From: Polynucleobacter sp. UK-Gri1-W3
GTDB taxonomy: Bacteria > Pseudomonadota > Gammaproteobacteria > Burkholderiales > Burkholderiaceae
Assembly (NCBI RefSeq): GCF_018881595.1
Contig: NZ_JACVQA010000006.1
Span: 62,001 to 126,000 of the forward strand
Direction of reading: 5' to 3'
DNA length: 64,000 nt
The first letter of the stretch is position 1, and the number at the start of each line of letters is the position of its first letter. The position numbers and the translations under genes were made by a program. The notes beneath the pieces were generated by a model. The model ran no database searches, was not told the origin of the DNA, and saw only the letters and a list, made by a program, of their open reading frames with translations. This document shows positions 55,956 to 64,000 of the stretch, one piece after another.

Positions 55956-55976
55956 TGGGTCACGTCCAGGGCGTGA

Positions 55977-56018
55977 GTGTGCAAGCATATTGGCCCTAAT
56001 GTAAGATCTTTCCATAAC
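55977..56018 (+). repeat. 42-bp block shared with 27905-27946
   Basis: Second copy; it ends 12 bp before the start of the interrupted hydrolase gene. An AAGGAG ribosome site follows. Confidence 0.7.
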
Positions 56019-56030
56019 AAAAGGAGACTT

Positions 56031-57128
56031 ATGAAGATCAAATTACATTTTCTTGGCGTATGTTTAGCGCTGACATTTTGCTCTACCAGTTTATTTGCGC
56101 ATAAAGATGCAGAGCCGGTTCATCAAACCTATTCTGAGGGCAACTTTCCTCTTGAGAATGGATCAACAATCGAGAATTTTAAAATTTCCTAAACAACGCA
56201 GGGAACTTTAAATGTAGATAAATCAAACGCTATTTTGATGGTGACCGCGATTGGCGGCAATCACCATCGGATTGACTACCTCATTGGCCCTGGTAAGGCA
56301 TTGGATACTGATAAATACTTTGTCATTTGTACTGATGCTATTGGTAATGGATTGACATCCTCCCCTTCCAATAGTCAAACACAGGCAAATGTGAGTTTTC
56401 CGGAATTTAACATTCGGGATATGGTCAATAGTCAATATCGCTTAGTCACTGAGTATTTTGGAATTACCAAGTTAGTGACAGTAGTAGGTGCTTCTATGGG
56501 TGGTATGCAAGCTTTGCAATGGGCGGTTTCTTATCCCAATGCAATGCAGTCAGTCGTTCCAATTATTCCGCTAGCAAAAACACATGCCTGGACTACAGGG
56601 GTGCTTGAGATGCTTAGGCAGAGCATCATGACTGACCCAACTTACCAAGGAGGTAAATATGACAAGCCGGTTGAAAAGGGGATGCGCCTATGGGCAGGAT
56701 GGTTGAGTGGCGTGATTGTCAGAACACCTACTTATCAGAACCAGCAATTCAATACACCTGAGGCAGAAATCAACTTTCTGAATAAGCTTCAAGACGCATC
56801 TTGGAAACGTATGGATGCAAACGATTGGATTTGGCAATCACGCGCATATGACCGCCATGATATTGGTCAAACAAAAGGTTTCAACGGTGATACGATCACT
56901 GCTTTAAAATCCATTAAAGCAAGGGCGCTGATTCTCGCGGGTACTGGAGACTTATTAAATCCAGAGTCTGATGCAAAAGAATCTGCAAAATACATTCCTA
57001 ATGTTAAGTATGTCGCGATTAATGATGTGATGCCTATGGGTCATTTATCAGGAGCGGGTGCAACGCTAAATGAAAATGAAGTTCAAAATAAATCAATTAA
57101 GCAGTTTTTATCGACACTCAAGAAATAA
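56031..57128 (+). pseudogene. MetX-like alpha/beta hydrolase interrupted by one in-frame TAA
   Basis: One continuous frame of 365 codons with a single stop at 56190-56192. Before it: ribosome site AAGGAG, ATG, signal peptide (LALTFCSTSLFA|HKD) and the start of the domain. After it: NAILMVTAIGGNHHRIDYLI, TDAIGNGLTSSPSNS, GASMGGMQALQWAVS (nucleophile Ser), GTGDLLNPE and MGHLSGAG (His). These belong to the homoserine O-acetyltransferase-like hydrolase family, here exported. A Tyr codon (TAT/TAC) mutated to TAA is the simplest cause. The rest is undamaged, so the event is recent, or the stop is read through. Confidence 0.85.
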
Positions 57129-57139
57129 ATTCAAGGAAC

Positions 57140-57210
57140 GCCTCGGTCTTATAGAGGCTTGATAGAGTCACCAATGAAATCATAGGCTTAGGGAGAAATT
57201 TCTAAGTCGC
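57140..57210 (+). terminator. Two hairpins, the second matching tRNA copy D's terminator (copy I)
   Basis: GCCTC/GAGGC (57140-57161), then CACCAATGAAATCATAGG and the hairpin CTTAGG..AAATTTCTAAG with TTTTC (57184-57213). The CACCAATGAAATCA junction is the same as in copy D, so this is a remnant of the same unit with the tRNA part lost. Confidence 0.75.
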
Positions 57211-57214
57211 TTTT

Positions 57215-57910
57215 CTACCAAGGTAATTTTTCACCGGAATAAGTCAGAAAGCTACCTGAATCTTCTTTCTTCACATTCGCAAGGACATTAAACATGTCGT
57301 TCACTGCCTCTAGAGGATCCCTGCCGATTTGCTGCCCACGAAAAGGTTGTGATAACCCAGAGTTGACGGTACCGGGATGAAGGGCAATCAAAGCAATATT
57401 GGGTTTCGTTCTTGCAAACTCGATCGATGCTGTTTTGATGATCATATTAAGTGCAGCTTTAGAGGCTCTATAGCTATACCAACCGCCGAGTCGATTATCT
57501 TCAATGCTGCCCACCTTGGCGGATAGTGTTGCCATGACACTGTGCTTTGGATCCAAGATTTTAGAAAAGTACTTAATGGTTAATGCAGGACCAATGGTGT
57601 TGGTATTAAACATTTCAGTTAATTGGGTCGGATTTAAATCATCCAATTTCTTTTCAGGCATCCATTGCTCTGAGTGCAATGCCCCAATAGTGTTAATGAT
57701 CAATTGAAATGGGCCTAATTCAGCCAGACTATTTGCAGAGGCTTCAATAGTCTCGGGATGATGGTAGTCAATTGCATTGGGAGAATTACGATGAATGCCA
57801 ATGACTTTGGAGCAAGATGGATTGCCCCCCAGAAGTTTTACAAAATGGGAGCCAATAGTTCCCGATGCTCCAATGATAAGGGCGCTAAATGGATTGGGAA
57901 GTAAGCTCAT
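57215..57910 (-). CDS. Short-chain dehydrogenase/reductase
   Basis: 231 aa. NAD(P) motif IIGASGTIGSHFV (about residues 12-24), catalytic Ser region TLSAKVGS and YSYRASKAALNM (Tyr/Lys), and LHPGTVNSGLS. It resembles the CsgA/short SDR group. AAGAGA precedes the ATG. Substrate unknown. Confidence 0.88.
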   Translation of the reverse strand: MSLLPNPFSALIIGASGTIGSHFVKLLGGNPSCSKVIGIHRNSPNAIDYHHPETIEASANSLAELGPFQLIINTIGALHSEQWMPEKKLDDLNPTQLTEMFNTNTIGPALTIKYFSKILDPKHSVMATLSAKVGSIEDNRLGGWYSYRASKAALNMIIKTASIEFARTKPNIALIALHPGTVNSGLSQPFRGQQIGRDPLEAVNDMFNVLANVKKEDSGSFLTYSGEKLPW

Positions 57911-58062
57911 GGTCTCTTTTCAAAGCGATCAGTAATTTCAAGGTATTTAAGAGACTTTAGCGCAGTTCGCACAAAAGGGTATGCACACATCCTTGTCTTT
58001 TAGCACTTATCTCATTAGCTTGCTATGCTTAGGGATGTTTGCATATATATGAAATAGTCCAA

Positions 58063-58752
58063 GTGAATATTAACTCCGATTACAGCAAGAGAATTGTCAT
58101 AAACCACCATGACTTGCCTTGGGCCCCCAGTCCTGAGCCAGGAGTTGAGCGACGCATGCTTGATCGTATCGGTGATGAGGTTGCAAAAGCGACTTCAATC
58201 GTGCGCTATCAACCGGGAACTCAATTTAAAACCCACACCCATGAATTCGGTGAAGAGATCTTGGTTTTAGAGGGGGTATTTAGCGATGAGACTGGTGATT
58301 ACCCTGCCGGTACTTATCTGATGAATCCCCCAGGTTCTTCTCATGCTCCATTTAGTAAGTCCGGCTGCACTCTTTTTGTGAAGTTGCGTCATCTTGGCTC
58401 AGATCAAGTGGTGCGAGAGGTCATTGATACCAAAACTGCTCCTTGGTACCAAGGTATGGTTCCGGGTCTTCATGTGATGCCACTCATGCAGCAGGGTAGC
58501 GGCTCAACCTTAGTGCGTTGGGCGCCTCAAACGTATTTCAATCCCCATAAGCATTATGGTGGTGAAGAAATCTTTGTAGTGGATGGAGTCTTTGAAGATG
58601 AGCATGGGCGATATCCGGCTGGATCTTGGATCAGAAGCCCTCATATGAGCTTACATCAACCGTTTAGTAAAGAGGGCTGCATTATCTTTGTAAAAACTGG
58701 GCATCTACAAGAGGGTAGTGATAGCAACGGTACTAAGCGAGCTTCTTACTAG
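58063..58752 (+). CDS. Double-cupin (ChrR-like) protein
   Basis: 229 aa from GTG at 58063 (a TTG 24 bp upstream is possible). Two tandem cupins: THTHEFGEEILVLEGVF with YPAGTYLMNPPGSSH, and NPHKHYGGEEIFVVDGVF with YPAGSWIRSPHMS. Each has the His/His/Glu metal set. ChrR-type cupins sense singlet oxygen or bind Zn as anti-sigma factors, but no anti-sigma domain and no ECF sigma gene is adjacent, so it is probably an enzyme or free-standing cupin. Confidence 0.87.
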   Translation: MNINSDYSKRIVINHHDLPWAPSPEPGVERRMLDRIGDEVAKATSIVRYQPGTQFKTHTHEFGEEILVLEGVFSDETGDYPAGTYLMNPPGSSHAPFSKSGCTLFVKLRHLGSDQVVREVIDTKTAPWYQGMVPGLHVMPLMQQGSGSTLVRWAPQTYFNPHKHYGGEEIFVVDGVFEDEHGRYPAGSWIRSPHMSLHQPFSKEGCIIFVKTGHLQEGSDSNGTKRASY

Positions 58753-58754
58753 AG

Positions 58755-59330
58755 TTAGGGGCTGGGATAAATCTGGTGAGATAAGTACTGCCCATTCTTG
58801 TTAACCTTTACCAAAACCATATCCCCTACGTTAACAACTTTCCCTGTGTAGGCTTGTATGTTGACATGATGGGTTACTAGAATCAGCGGTGCCTTGTTAT
58901 TGCTATTAAGCTTGGACTGAATCAATTTCTCCAGCTCTTTTGTTTGCTGTTTTTCAAGACTCATGTCATCGAAGAATGAGCCCAGGACTGGAGAAATCTG
59001 TACAGGCCCTATATTCAGGAGCTTGGCCGTATCCATGCATCGACACCACTGACTGCTAATAACGTTTGCGGAAGTAATGCCCTGATTTTTTAACCAATCT
59101 CCTATCAGAACAGACTGCTTTTTCCCGTAGTCCCCTAGATTTCTCTGGGTAGAGCATTTATCTAGTTGGTAGCCTTTAGGATCACCGTAGCCCGGGGCAT
59201 CTGCATGTCGCATGAGAAGCACATGCTGCCCGTCATTTAAGTCACTCGCTAAATTAGCGTTTGCCAGCAGGGGAAAAAGACCAAACGCAATACTCCCTAA
59301 TGTAGAGATCAAGATATTGATGAAATTCAT
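58755..59330 (-). CDS. Exported histidine phosphatase-superfamily protein
   Basis: 191 aa, signal peptide (AFGLFPLLANA). The catalytic RHG variant is LLMRHADAPG (about residues 38-47) with SSQWCRCMDTAKL and a late His in LVTHHVNIQAYTG. It is convergent with the cupin gene and 37 bp downstream of folB. Confidence 0.85.
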   Translation of the reverse strand: MNFINILISTLGSIAFGLFPLLANANLASDLNDGQHVLLMRHADAPGYGDPKGYQLDKCSTQRNLGDYGKKQSVLIGDWLKNQGITSANVISSQWCRCMDTAKLLNIGPVQISPVLGSFFDDMSLEKQQTKELEKLIQSKLNSNNKAPLILVTHHVNIQAYTGKVVNVGDMVLVKVNKNGQYLSHQIYPSP

Positions 59331-59367
59331 GGCAAATGTCTCGCTGATTTTTTGTATTGAATAAAGC

Positions 59368-59754
59368 CTAGTTTCTTAATCTTGTTAAGGCTTCCTGGTC
59401 AAGACTTAACCTCACGCCAAGTGAGCCAGAGTGATTGTTAACGGGTGATTTTCTAAGGCCGATTTCTAGTGATTGAACTTCAGGGTAATTAGCACAGGCT
59501 TCAACGATTCTGCTCATCAACCTTTCCTGAGTTTCATAACGGCATTCACCAGCTAGCCTGGAAATCTCAAGGACAAGAGGATCATAATCAAAGACCTTGC
59601 TCATCTTATCCTCGGCAATCAGCACGAGATTCGAGTCAATCCAAAGGGTGAGATCTAGCAAATGACTGTCGGGGATGATGTCACCGGCCTTATAGGTTCC
59701 GATCTGAGTTTGCAGTTTGAGATCTCGTAATTCGATAGATGCTTTGCGCGACAT
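59368..59754 (-). CDS. folB: Dihydroneopterin aldolase-like protein
   Basis: 128 aa. FolB pattern: IELRDLKLQTQIGTYKAGD, LTLWIDSNLVLIAEDKMSKVFDY (first 20 residues only), and SLEIGLRKSP. It would cleave dihydroneopterin in folate synthesis. It lies 10 bp after the renalase-like gene, same strand, so it may be the end of the alkB-renalase-folB operon. Confidence 0.83.
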   Translation of the reverse strand: MSRKASIELRDLKLQTQIGTYKAGDIIPDSHLLDLTLWIDSNLVLIAEDKMSKVFDYDPLVLEISRLAGECRYETQERLMSRIVEACANYPEVQSLEIGLRKSPVNNHSGSLGVRLSLDQEALTRLRN

Positions 59755-59764
59755 AATCTAAGCC

Positions 59765-60775
59765 TTATGGGTTGAATGCTGCTGAAATATGGATTGCACT
59801 TGCTAATTTATGGCCACTTAACCACGCTCCCTCAACTCTGCCACCATTGAGCCAGTCTCCACACAGACTAAGCTTGTTGTCTGTATTCAGAATAAAGCCT
59901 GCCTCTGTATTCGTTGCTCCACTTGCGTAACGCCAGCGATGGATAGCGATTTCAGCATTCTGACAATTGAGTCCAAGCTGCTTTGCGGACTCTAGAATCA
60001 ACTTGCCAGCCTCTTCTTTATCCAACTCAATCCACTGCTGGCTCCATTGGGGATTAGCATGTATTGTCCAGGTTTCTTGACCTGTACGTCCAGGCTTGGA
60101 GTTATTTTGAGAGATCCAGCTAATGATTTCATTATTAATAAAGGCGGCATCAAAAGGCATATCAACTTTTTCTGAGAATCGCGCCATCACTGTCCAACAG
60201 CCTTGCATATTTACGCTAGAGCAAAATGCTTCAATAGAGTGATCTATTAATTTGGTAAGAGCGTAGCTCTGGGGTGCAGGAATTGCTAATACTAAGTAGT
60301 CAAATGATTGGGTAATGTCGCCATTCTCTAGACTGTGGAGATGCCATTTCCCATCTTGCTGGTAAATCTTATCAATGGTCTGATTGCACTCTATCGATAA
60401 GTTTTTGGCTAAATATTGACCGGGCGAATTCATGGCGGGTACGCCTACATAGCGGCTCTCTTTAGAGCTGCTCTCTTGCCATTGACCGCTTTCATATACA
60501 GATAGATGTGGATGCCAAGCGGCTGCTACACCTGCCTTAATCCAGGTATTGAGTTCTTCAATAAACACCAGATCTCTTGCTGTGAAATATTGAGCTCCAT
60601 GATCCGCGGACCAGCCTGCACCATGGCGAGTACTCATCCGTCCGCTTGGTCCGCGACTCTTTTCGTATACCCGAACTTCAAAGCCATGAGCTTGCAAGCT
60701 CGAGGCGCAACTGAGACCTGCTATACCTGCGCCAATGATGGCCACAGTGACTTTTGGTTTGGTCTCATTTGGCAT
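59765..60775 (-). CDS. Renalase-like FAD/NAD(P)-binding oxidoreductase
   Basis: 336 aa. FAD motif VAIIGAGIAGLSCASSLQ (about residues 10-27), then VYEKSRGPSGRMSTR and DHGAQYFTARD typical of renalase-type amine oxidases, and C-terminal LCGDWLNGGRVEGAWLSGH. It overlaps the end of the alkB gene by 11 bp. Renalases oxidise reduced-NAD isomers; the exact activity here is inferred. Confidence 0.87.
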   Translation of the reverse strand: MPNETKPKVTVAIIGAGIAGLSCASSLQAHGFEVRVYEKSRGPSGRMSTRHGAGWSADHGAQYFTARDLVFIEELNTWIKAGVAAAWHPHLSVYESGQWQESSSKESRYVGVPAMNSPGQYLAKNLSIECNQTIDKIYQQDGKWHLHSLENGDITQSFDYLVLAIPAPQSYALTKLIDHSIEAFCSSVNMQGCWTVMARFSEKVDMPFDAAFINNEIISWISQNNSKPGRTGQETWTIHANPQWSQQWIELDKEEAGKLILESAKQLGLNCQNAEIAIHRWRYASGATNTEAGFILNTDNKLSLCGDWLNGGRVEGAWLSGHKLASAIHISAAFNP

Positions 60776-61394
60776 AGGTATTGATTTTTCTAAACGTTAA
60801 ATTCATGCGGATATCAGTCACAGTTTTGGTTTTCAGCAAAGCATGCTGCCAATATTTTTGAGTGGGTGCATACATGATCAGGGCGCTACCACTCTCTAAA
60901 AACAGAGATATGGTCTCTTTGTCTTTTTTATGGCGAAAAGCAAATTTGCGCTGCGCCCCAAGACTTAGCGATGCAATGGGTGATAAGGGGTCAAGCTCCT
61001 TTTCATCATCACTATGCCAACCCATGCCATCATTTCCATCGTGGTAGAGGTTAAGCAAGCAAGAATTAAACTCTGCCTCTGATATTTTTTCTAATTGTTC
61101 TTTAATTAGAATGAGATGAGGTGTCCATGCTTGCGGGATCTTTTGCACCCCTGAGTACGTATAGCTACACTGAGGATCTCCAACCCAAGCAACCTTACGC
61201 CGAGTGGTTACCAACTTTCCAAACATCATGAGTTGCTCTGGCTCCCACTTGAGCGAGGCTTGAAGCTGGCCCATTAATTTAATGGAGTCTTGTTCAGTAA
61301 AAACCTTGGGGTAGTAGTGAGCGCCCCCATCCTTTGGCAGAATATTCACAGCCGTGTCGCCAAGGGGGGTTTCAAATAAAGTGCTTTGCATCAT
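60765..61394 (-). CDS. alkB: AlkB-type 2-oxoglutarate/Fe(II) DNA repair dioxygenase
   Basis: 209 aa. The Fe ligands HSD in NDGMGWHSDDEKELD (about residue 127) and a later His in WQHALLKT, followed by RMNLTFR (2OG-binding Arg). PQCSYTYSG is the substrate-loop region of AlkB homologues. It repairs alkylated bases. Divergent from a small Cys-rich gene. Confidence 0.9.
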   Translation of the reverse strand: MMQSTLFETPLGDTAVNILPKDGGAHYYPKVFTEQDSIKLMGQLQASLKWEPEQLMMFGKLVTTRRKVAWVGDPQCSYTYSGVQKIPQAWTPHLILIKEQLEKISEAEFNSCLLNLYHDGNDGMGWHSDDEKELDPLSPIASLSLGAQRKFAFRHKKDKETISLFLESGSALIMYAPTQKYWQHALLKTKTVTDIRMNLTFRKINTYAK

Positions 61395-61474
61395 TTATTA
61401 ATTGCAAGATCAAGCGCTAGTTTCATAAAAACCCTAGAATAGTCTTAATTTCAATTTCTTGATTAGGCTAATTT

Positions 61475-61654
61475 ATGAAGACCCCAGACAAACGCTGCTG
61501 CGGCTCAGGCGTATGCATTATTAATGATGCAGGTGAGTGTTGGTGTGGACAAGTTTGGGATGGCGAAAAAATGGCCGCCCCTAGCTTGAATTTACCCATC
61601 AAGCAGAATAAGGTTGAGGAGTTGGATTCAAGCAAGGTAAAGCCTGGCTCTTAG
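61475..61654 (+). CDS. Small cysteine-rich protein (59 aa)
   Basis: MKTPDKRCCGSGVCIIND, then ECWCGQVWDGEKM and a charged tail. Five Cys in the first 25 residues (CC, C, C, C) suggest a metal site. It is short and missed by routine length cut-offs, but Cys spacing and the conserved look of CWCGQ.WDG.KM support a real protein. Family not named here. Confidence 0.7.
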   Translation: MKTPDKRCCGSGVCIINDAGECWCGQVWDGEKMAAPSLNLPIKQNKVEELDSSKVKPGS

Positions 61655-61666
61655 CCACTTGTCTAT

Positions 61667-62044
61667 TTATGACAGTTTGACCAAAAGGTAGATAAAAGTA
61701 ATTAACTGAAATAAATTAATCACAACGCTTGCGCCATGCAGGATGTGAAAACGGCGATTTTGACCTTGATCTTTGGCCTCATTAATTTTCCCGGTCAAGT
61801 AGAACAAGGTAAAGGCAAAGAGTAGTGCGCAGATCGCTAGTAAGCTCTTACCGACTCCATCGGGCACAGTGAAAATGCAAACAGTAGTAATTAAACCTAG
61901 GCAGGCATAGTACTTTGGAAAAAAGTTCCGAACGTATTTGCTAGACCATTCGACAGGGAGCACCTTAAAAACAGTCGGTGCTACGACTACGGTAAAGAAA
62001 AGCATGATGCCAACCATGCCCGATAGAAGGTAACTAGTAATCAT
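61667..62044 (-). CDS. DUF4149-like membrane protein
   Basis: 125 aa, four TM helices, with VVVAPTVFKVLP near residue 20 and a central NEAKD. Convergent with the small Cys-rich gene. Function unknown. Confidence 0.78.
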   Translation of the reverse strand: MITSYLLSGMVGIMLFFTVVVAPTVFKVLPVEWSSKYVRNFFPKYYACLGLITTVCIFTVPDGVGKSLLAICALLFAFTLFYLTGKINEAKDQGQNRRFHILHGASVVINLFQLITFIYLLVKLS

Positions 62045-62062
62045 GACGTCTTTCTAAATGAA

Positions 62063-62923
62063 TCATCCGTAAACTCTACGGAGTGAGTGGGCGGCCACCC
62101 CATCTTTAAGGGCCTCACGAATCGGTACTGCAATTAAATCGACACTCTTTTTCACTGCTAGGCGCTCAAACAGGTTGGGTGTTGGCCTATTGATAAAGGG
62201 ATAGACCCAATCTGGAAGATTCAGATAGCCGGCACGAGTGATCAGTTTGATAAAGGGCTTTGCGGCGAGCTTACTTGGAAAGTTTTCTAGTAGCTCAAGG
62301 ATGCTTTTTGCACGCTCCCCAAAATAAAGTTCAGGAATGTAGCCCTTAATCGCGTCATCTGTTTTGGCGTAGGTAGTAGGTAAATTATGAGCACCCATTC
62401 TTTCGCCAAGAGATTTCATTTCAATAAAGTATTGATCCTTATCCTGTGTACTTAATTTCTCTTTTCGATAATCTTCGAAAGCTTGCATGAAGCTATGTGT
62501 TTCTGTGAGATGAACCCAGGCTAGTAAATGAGGGTCTGTGGCTGAGTATGGTTTGCCGAATTCATCAAAGCCACTAATCTTTGCATGAATCTGGTTAACC
62601 CTTTCAATGATGTTATCTGCCATCTCGGTTGATCCATAAGTAGTAGCTGCGATGAAGAATGCTGTTCTTCCTAGTCTGCCCTTAAGATCCTCTCTAAAGC
62701 TGGAGTGATCCCATACTCCCGCTAAGGCTTGTGGATGTAAGGCTTGCAAGATTAGCGAGCTGATGCCGCCAATCATCATCGAGATAAAGTCCGCATGTAC
62801 TTTCCAGGCAATAGATTCTGGGCCAAAGAGGCCGCGATCGCCTGGTGGCGTTAGAAAGGCAACCGGAGGTCCACTACCCCCAACCATTTCACGAATCGTT
62901 TTACGAATAAGCTCATCAAGCAT
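62063..62923 (-). CDS. DUF2236 / MpaB-like oxygenase family protein
   Basis: 286 aa. SMMIGGISSLILQALHPQAL with GVWDHSSF, RLGRTAFFIAATTYG and LLAWVHLTETHSF are hallmarks of the latex-clearing-protein/MpaB-like haem oxygenase fold; His in WVHLTETHSF and ALHPQAL may bind haem. Substrate unknown. It is 4 bp downstream of the Lon-domain gene. Confidence 0.87.
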   Translation of the reverse strand: MLDELIRKTIREMVGGSGPPVAFLTPPGDRGLFGPESIAWKVHADFISMMIGGISSLILQALHPQALAGVWDHSSFREDLKGRLGRTAFFIAATTYGSTEMADNIIERVNQIHAKISGFDEFGKPYSATDPHLLAWVHLTETHSFMQAFEDYRKEKLSTQDKDQYFIEMKSLGERMGAHNLPTTYAKTDDAIKGYIPELYFGERAKSILELLENFPSKLAAKPFIKLITRAGYLNLPDWVYPFINRPTPNLFERLAVKKSVDLIAVPIREALKDGVAAHSLRRVYG

Positions 62924-62927
62924 GGAT

Positions 62928-63569
62928 TTAATGCAGCATGAGATTACTTAAGCCATCATCCTCGATAATTTCCGTAACCAGATCAAGTCTGATTCTGGGA
63001 TTGGTTTGGGCTAGCAAATGGTTCTTTTGAGCTAGTGAAATGGGTAAGAGTTCTGCAAGGCGATTGGAAACCCAGCCGCAGTCATCTATCTTGAAGGGCC
63101 TCTTAAATGGGGATTCACCTAACAGATCTTCGCTTTGAATGACTGAAATAATTTCATTTAACAATTGAACTATCTTTTGGTGTTCTTCAGGAATGGGGGT
63201 AGCAGGATCATTCGGCAGAAGCTCAACTTCACCAATCCACAGGCCATTAAGTTCTTGCTGGCTATTCAGAAGATTAAAGCGCTGCGTTCCAAATGATTTA
63301 GTCATGTACAAGGCAGGCTGAATAGGATCAAAATCTTCTATTTGGGCCAGAGTTCCGATTTGAGAAAAGGTAGGGGGTGAATCTTCTTTGGAATCCTGAT
63401 CCTTCATGATGCTAACAACGCCAAATTCTGTTTTTTCACGCAAGCATGTCTTAATCATGTCGAGGTAGCGTGCCTCAAAGATCTTCAGGGCAATTACGCC
63501 ATCCGGAAACAGAACGGTTCCCAGTGGGAAAAGGGGTATTTTTCGTGTAGAGGAGTCTAAATTAGTCAT
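62928..63569 (-). CDS. Lon N-terminal (substrate-binding) domain protein
   Basis: 213 aa. IPLFPLGTVLFPDGVIALKI then FEARYLDM and a later GTLAQIEDF are the LON substrate-binding domain; there is no ATPase or protease domain. Stand-alone versions are common in Burkholderiales. Possible substrate adaptor; unproven. Confidence 0.9.
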   Translation of the reverse strand: MTNLDSSTRKIPLFPLGTVLFPDGVIALKIFEARYLDMIKTCLREKTEFGVVSIMKDQDSKEDSPPTFSQIGTLAQIEDFDPIQPALYMTKSFGTQRFNLLNSQQELNGLWIGEVELLPNDPATPIPEEHQKIVQLLNEIISVIQSEDLLGESPFKRPFKIDDCGWVSNRLAELLPISLAQKNHLLAQTNPRIRLDLVTEIIEDDGLSNLMLH

Positions 63570-63698
63570 TCATCCAATGTAATGGATTTGAATAATTTCT
63601 GCTGATGGCTAGACCGCATTAAATCCCCCATTTTGATCTCAGCTCAGCAATAAATGCCATTTCCGTTTACATTTAAGGGTCACTAATAAGGGGTAAAC

Positions 63699-63848
63699 AT
63701 GATCCAAAAACTTCGTATCAAGCTTGCTCGCTGGATCTTGGGTAAGCATTGCCCTTGCTATCAAATGGGATACCACTCTATGGTCGATTTTCAGCAAAGA
63801 AGTGCTGACCAGTTGGCAAAATCTCAAGAGCGCAGTAAAAGCCAATAA
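63699..63848 (+). CDS. Small basic protein (49 aa)
   Basis: Starts MIQKLRIKLARWILGKHCPC with AAGGGG upstream and ends in a hydrophilic tail. It sits 33 bp before a DUF2244 gene on the same strand. An opposite-strand frame (63639-63896) is longer but looks like its shadow. Function unknown. Confidence 0.55.
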   Translation: MIQKLRIKLARWILGKHCPCYQMGYHSMVDFQQRSADQLAKSQERSKSQ

Positions 63849-63881
63849 ACTTTCGTTTGTCATGTCAAGACTTGCATAAAC

Positions 63882-64000
63882 ATGAAGCGCTGGCAAATGC
63901 GCAGAAACTGCGCGCTGACTCCCAAGCAGCTTCTCCAGTTCTACATAGTCCTGGTGTGCCTCTCTGTAACGGTTGGAATGGGATTCTTTTTGGCGGGGGT
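63882..64000 (+). CDS. DUF2244 membrane protein, 3'-truncated by window edge
   Basis: The first 39 residues are visible: RRNCALTPKQLLQFYI followed by a hydrophobic helix and GMGFFLAG. This is the N-terminus of the DUF2244 family, small two-TM proteins often found near cytochrome c oxidase genes. The rest lies outside. Confidence 0.7.
   Translation, partial: MKRWQMRRNCALTPKQLLQFYIVLVCLSVTVGMGFFLAG

Noticed and set aside
63639-63896. 85-aa minus-strand ORF at the right end
   Set aside because: It overlaps a 49-aa plus-strand ORF with a ribosome site and the start of the DUF2244 gene; it has no recognisable features of its own.

Overview
The window looks like chromosome of an AT-leaning Betaproteobacterium, most likely Polynucleobacter or a close Burkholderiaceae relative. 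This is inferred from gene content: a betaproteobacterial trimeric porin, Bug-type (TctC) binding proteins, a ben-cat-pca cluster with short spacers, and an Azoarcus-type group I intron with a tRNA-Ile(CAU)-like 3' exon. There is no rRNA operon, CRISPR array, transposase or recombinase gene.

Layout. (1) 1-11.4 kb: one long plus-strand operon for benzoate breakdown: catA (5' end cut by the window), benABCD, benE, pcaI, pcaJ, pcaF, pcaD, an aromatic-acid MFS carrier and a Bug binding protein. catB and catC are not in the window. (2) 11.4-17.6 kb: a porin, a divergent LysR regulator, a Bug protein, an M20 amidohydrolase of the hippuricase type, and an FAD amino-acid dehydrogenase behind a tandem glycine riboswitch. 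A 28-bp sequence (26/28 identical) lies upstream of both the porin and the Bug-amidohydrolase pair. Together this suggests hippurate catabolism: uptake, cleavage to benzoate plus glycine, then ben/cat/pca for one product and riboswitch-controlled oxidation for the other. (3) 17.6-31.6 kb: a mosaic of small modules (DsbA-like protein, toxin-antitoxin pair, unknown protein, HATPase/STAS-like regulator, esterase, serine hydrolase, cydAB, pqiAABC). They are separated by same-orientation copies of the 3' half of a CAU-anticodon tRNA followed by a hairpin, plus a palindrome family (core GCGTTACTTAAAGTAACGC) and a 150-bp duplication. One tRNA fragment is still preceded by a nearly complete group I intron.

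(4) 31.6-41.3 kb: an ABC-2 exporter, tRNA-Cys, small decayed genes, a flavin reductase-like protein, methyltransferase, YceI, VOC protein, photolyase/cryptochrome, an osmoprotectant binding protein-permease fusion, and an Rrf2-type regulator with nearby very small ORFs and a 30-bp palindrome. (5) 41.3-50.0 kb: a probable selenoneine cluster: senA, senC (selD-like), a four-gene PhnDCEE-type ABC transporter, egtD and convergent senB. Hercynine from EgtD and a selenosugar from SenC/SenB would be joined by SenA; the embedded importer is a candidate selenium-oxyanion transporter. (6) 50-64 kb: CHRD protein, SLC13-type carrier, DUF1800/DUF1501 pair, an acyltransferase/hydrolase gene broken by one in-frame stop, SDR, double cupin, then a mainly minus-strand housekeeping block (phosphatase, FolB, renalase-like, AlkB, DUF4149, DUF2236, Lon N-domain) and the start of a DUF2244 gene at the right edge.

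All family names come from reading motifs in the translations and from memory; no database search was run.
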